Assembly: GCF_036588685.1 (NCBI RefSeq)
Contig: NC_086378.1
Location: 32,403,578 to 32,467,577 of the forward strand
Direction of reading: 5' to 3'
Length of the DNA stretch: 64,000 bases
DNA from: Mytilus trossulus
Lineage: Eukaryota > Mollusca > Bivalvia > Mytilida > Mytilidae
Each line of letters begins with the position of its first letter. Position 1 is the first letter of the stretch. This document shows positions 60,391 to 64,000 of the stretch, one piece after another. The position numbers and the translations under genes were made by a program. Under the pieces are notes generated by a model. It did no database searches. It was not told the DNA's origin and saw only the letters and a list, made by a program, of their open reading frames with translations.

Positions 60391-61894
60391 AATAGTATAA
60401 CGCTCTCGTTTTTTTCAATCATTTTCTATGTAAAGGTAAAAGGCATCAGAATAGTACTGGCTTTAGCATGAAAATGACACATTATACATGTATTACCTCC
60501 GAACCGCTTTAGAGATTTACTTTCACTAGGAAAACTAAAACTCAGGCAATTGAAGGTCAAGGACGTATAGATAGATAAAAACGTTAGGAGCTGTACATTA
60601 GTTCCATAAAAGGTATAGTCTAATTCGAGATCAAATTGATTGAGAGAGTTTATTTTCATTATCTATCAATTGAGAATTAAAAAAGAAATATACATGTTAT
60701 TCATCATATCAGTACCGAAGAAAACACTACTGAGTCAATGAGACCTCCAGGAACTTGCATTCAACTAGATTTAGCATCAACCATGCACTAGTAATTCAAT
60801 CATATCACAATCGGTATAGCTAAACAACGACCAAATAAATGATGTTCTACTTTGTTTGCAATCTTTAAGAAGGGCATCATGCTTCCCTTTTGAATATTCG
60901 GAAAGCATACGACAATCATTTGTCGTCCTTTCACCTTATATCTGAATGTCAGAAACAAAGGATATTGAAAAATTTACCATTGCCTTGTTGATTGGAATGA
61001 AAATTATACAAATACATGAAAAATGAAACAAAAAACACTCTAGCAAAAACAAGACTTCTGCAATTATTAGAGGAATAGGTCAAATTTACTATAAACATTT
61101 TGTCTTGACAAACTGTTTCCTGATGATAACAACAGTGTCACTTGATAATTGATTGGAATGAAACTAATAAAGACATAAGATAAAGCACGTGAACGGAATC
61201 CGACTGTAAGTCAAAAGGTCAAAGGTTAAAGTCACTGCTACTTGGTTTGACAAAGTGCAATATCAAGGGAAAAGGAAGAAGCATATTTATTATGGGGTAG
61301 AAAATGAAAATAGTACACTGTCTCGTAAAGAATACAGGTAGAATGAAACCTTGTAATAGACGCAGGTTGAGGAGTAATATATCGCATTGTAAGATTTCTT
61401 CATAATTGGTATTTCAAAAAATTAAAAGATTGTAAACAATTGCCCCGAGAACTCACATTTTGCGTGTTGTATTTACTTATTTCAAATTAAAGAAAATGTA
61501 CTTCTGCTTTCTCAATACTATATTTTAGTATGGTGTGCTACTTTAGGGACAAATTATATAACTGTTTTAGAACTTGATCACCTGTAGCTTAAAATATGGA
61601 AAATTTATTGTTTAGGATTGTGTACAATTTGATTTTACAGCCTCAGAAATACTCATTCATATTCTGGACATCTTCAAGTTCATGAAGTCTTTTTCCATGT
61701 TTGATCCCACATCTGGCTTTTGAATGCATAAAACAAAATTAGGAAGGGGTATGCAATAATTATACTCTGCTCACAGTAGACAACGCACATAAATGAGCCA
61801 TAACTGTGTCTCCTAACCATTTAATTTAAAGTTATGATCTTATCAACGGAAAGTTTATGTTAGCATAGCAATGCTAACAACATATCTGACTATA
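60391..61894 (+). other. Downstream flank of unit 4 (segmentally duplicated)
   Basis: No gene. 60700-60870 and 61130-61250 (GGTCAAAGGTTAAAGTCACT) match the flanks of units 1 and 3. 61250-61894 holds nothing recognised. Confidence 0.55.
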
Positions 61895-62200
61895 CTTATC
61901 ACCAGCCCAGTAGCAAACACTTTGGTGTTGACATAAATATCAATATTACTGTCAGTTTTATACATTTCCTGTTTACAAAACTTTGATTTTTTCGAAAAAC
62001 TTATCCAAGGCATATATTACCTTAGCCGTATTTGGTACAACTTTTTGGAATGGTTGGAATAATGGATCCTCAATGGTCTTAAACTTTGTACTTTTTTTGC
62101 TCTATACATATTTCGATATGAGCGTCACTGATGAGTCTTATGTAGACGAAACGCGCGGCTGGCGTACTAGATTATAATCCTGGTATCTTTGATAACTATT
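61895..62200 (-). repeat. Partial copy of repeat family A
   Basis: TGGTGTTGACATAAATATCA, GAGCGTCACTGATGAGTCTT and GTAGACGAAACGCGCGGCTG in order; about 85% of a monomer. Confidence 0.8.
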
Positions 62201-62572
62201 TGTGGAAGAAAACTTTATGAGAAATTACTTCGTCCTGGGAAACATCTGCCATTTTCCGGACATGATTCATACATTTTCGTATGAAGATCATGATGGAGTA
62301 AATCTTGATTCCTAGATTAATTTTTCACATCATATTCAATTTTACTGACATCAATATTAACTTAGAATGATGACCATACCAATAATAATTCATATCAACA
62401 CAAATGCAGACTACTGGTCTTTTAATAATCCCGGGTGATAAACCCCCACCAACAATGGCATCGTCAAATAGGTTATACACTACATCATAATAAGTACCAG
62501 ACTTTAAAGTTGCTCGTCAGTCAAGAGTTCTGTCTTCAAACGACTTACCAGTGACGTTCGAAAAAAGAAAAT

Positions 62573-63001
62573 CGTTTGTCACATTGAAAGAACAGAATTC
62601 CGAAAAGGTTGGAAAATACAGATACGGTTATCATTAAGTTAAAAGTATTTCTAAAAATAAGTTTTTTTAAACAATATTAATTACTATATTTAACATTATT
62701 AATGTCAATACAAGTGCTGGTTTCTGTGGTAATACCTTATCTGTTATGTAGCATGATACTTCAGTGATTTTTTCTTTTAAAAAACCGTTTGTCACATTAA
62801 AAGAACAGAATTCCAAAAAGGTTTTGCCAAATACAGATGAGGTTATCATGAATTTAAAAATATTTCTAAAAAAAGTTTTTTTTTGCAAACAATATTTATG
62901 ACTACATTATTCATTGTTTATGTCAAGACAAGTGCTGGTTATTGGGATATTACCTTATCAGTTATTTGAAAGGATACTTCAGTGATATTTTCTTTTAAAA
63001 C
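62573..63001 (+). repeat. Two-unit tandem repeat of 213 bp
   Basis: CGTTTGTCACATT starts units at 62573 and 62786, and each ends with ATACTTCAGTGAT and a T-rich run. The unit is related to a diverged part of family A (GAACAGAATTCCAAAAAGGT, CAAATACAGATGAGGTTATC). 62380-62560 just before it is another diverged family A fragment. Confidence 0.75.
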
Positions 63002-63227
63002 AGTAGAAATATTTGTTCTCGTGATGATTTTTTCATAACGTTATAAATGGATCTTCAAATCTTACTGTCTGGTGTTAATTGTAAACTTTGAAAATTAAGT
63101 TTAGTGACGGGAAATAGGCAATACGATATGTACATATTTTGCACACAATGTTTAACAACATACTTTTATGTAATTGAAGAAACACATTAAAAGAAAATTT
63201 TATAAATAGTGCACATTTGAGTTCAAA

Positions 63228-63660
63228 TAAAATTGAGAATGGAAATGGGGAATGTGTCAAAGAGACAACAACCCGACCAAATAAAAAAACAACAGCAGAA
63301 GGTCACCAACAGGTCTTCAATGTAGCGAGAAATTCCCGCACCCGGAGGCGTCCTTCAGCTGTCCCCTAAACAAATATATACTAGTTCAGTGATAATGAAC
63401 GCCATACTAATTTCCAAATTGTACACAAGAAACTAAAATTTAAATAATACAAGACTAACAAAGGCCAGAGGCTCCTGACTTGGGACAGGCGCAAAAATGC
63501 GGCGGGGTTAAACATGTTTGTGAGATCTCAACCCTCCCCATATACCTCTAACCAATGTAGAAAAGTAAAAGCATAACAATACGCACATTAAAATTCAGTT
63601 CAAGAGAGTCCGAGTCTGATGTCAGAAGATGTAATCAAAGAAAAGAAACAAAAGAAACAA
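63228..63660 (+). repeat. Dispersed repeat family B copy
   Basis: GAGAATGGAAATGGGGAATG to a purine-rich tail of AAGAAAC/AAAACAAA units (to about 63690). It is the best preserved copy and shows the CGCACCCGGAGGCGTCCTTC block intact. 63690-64000 contains nothing recognised. Confidence 0.8.
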
Positions 63661-64000
63661 AAGAAAATAAACAAAACAAAACAAAAAATAAAAGAATGTA
63701 AAGAAAGTGAAAACGTATTTCAAGTCCTTTCAATACTCTCTTTCAATTTGTATTCATTCAAACCCAGTCAGAGGATTATTCTGAAAAATTAAGATGATAT
63801 TACTTATTCAAGTTGATTAAAACATTATATACAGAGCCATAAACGTCATCTTTGTTGCATACATTAATCGAAGTAGGCGAGGTCTGGGTAAGGGATATAT
63901 TTTTATGTTTAATAAAAAAGAAAAAGAAATCGAAATGAGTGTGACGTTGTAGGGCTGTAAGCGTTAACACTATGATTATTCAATTTTGAAACGACGGACT

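Overview
This looks like nuclear DNA of a bivalve mollusc, most likely a mussel (Mytilus or a close relative). It is AT-rich, has short exons in long introns with GT..AG boundaries, and is packed with hairpin and inverted-repeat insertions. It carries a roughly 355-bp repeat containing GACGAAACGCGCGTCTGGCG, which I associate from memory with Mytilus genomic DNA; no search was run. Nothing prokaryotic, viral or organellar was seen.

The backbone is a head-to-tail array of four paralogous genes on the plus strand, starting near 11.6, 28.4, 44.7 and 58.3 kb. Each has four coding exons of 172, 69, 237 and 239 nt (238 codons). The product is a secreted, cysteine-rich protein: signal peptide, short N-terminal segment, then the C-terminal domain of bivalve proteins usually named 'short-chain collagen C4-like', but with no Gly-X-Y collagen stretch. 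Copies 2 and 4 look intact. Copy 1 has a 2-nt insertion in exon 3 that shifts the frame. Copy 3 is open but has lost the shared promoter/leader block and the AG of the acceptor before its start codon. In all four the stop codon lies inside an AATAAA hexamer. Non-coding sequence after the genes is also related between units, so gene and flank were duplicated together in steps of about 13.6 to 16.8 kb and then reshaped by insertions.

Region by region: 1-2.2 kb, no gene seen; 3.0-6.75 kb, a decayed non-LTR retrotransposon on the minus strand with a 2A-like motif, PHD finger, endonuclease and reverse transcriptase; 8.9-10.4 kb, a possible retrocopy tail, an inverted-repeat insertion and two tandem 355-bp monomers; 11.4-18.0 kb, gene copy 1; 18-27 kb, its flank plus an inverted pair of about 530-bp repeats; 28.1-32 kb, gene copy 2; 32-35.5 kb, dispersed repeats and unit-2 flank; 35.9-44.4 kb, a recent near-identical tandem duplication of about 4.7 kb, one copy of which carries a 0.93-kb insertion the other lacks; 44.1-44.7 kb, a reverse-transcriptase remnant abutting gene copy 3 (44.7-47.6 kb); 47.6-54.5 kb, unit-3 flank, an inverted-repeat element and a 21-bp minisatellite; 55-58 kb, dispersed repeats; 58.1-60.4 kb, gene copy 4; 60.4-64 kb, unit-4 flank and repeats.

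The paralogues are mosaic. By exon 2, copies 1 and 4 pair and copies 2 and 3 pair; by exon 3, copies 1 and 2 pair and copies 3 and 4 pair. This suggests gene conversion or unequal exchange within the array. Exon-1 remnants inside copies 1 and 3 point the same way.
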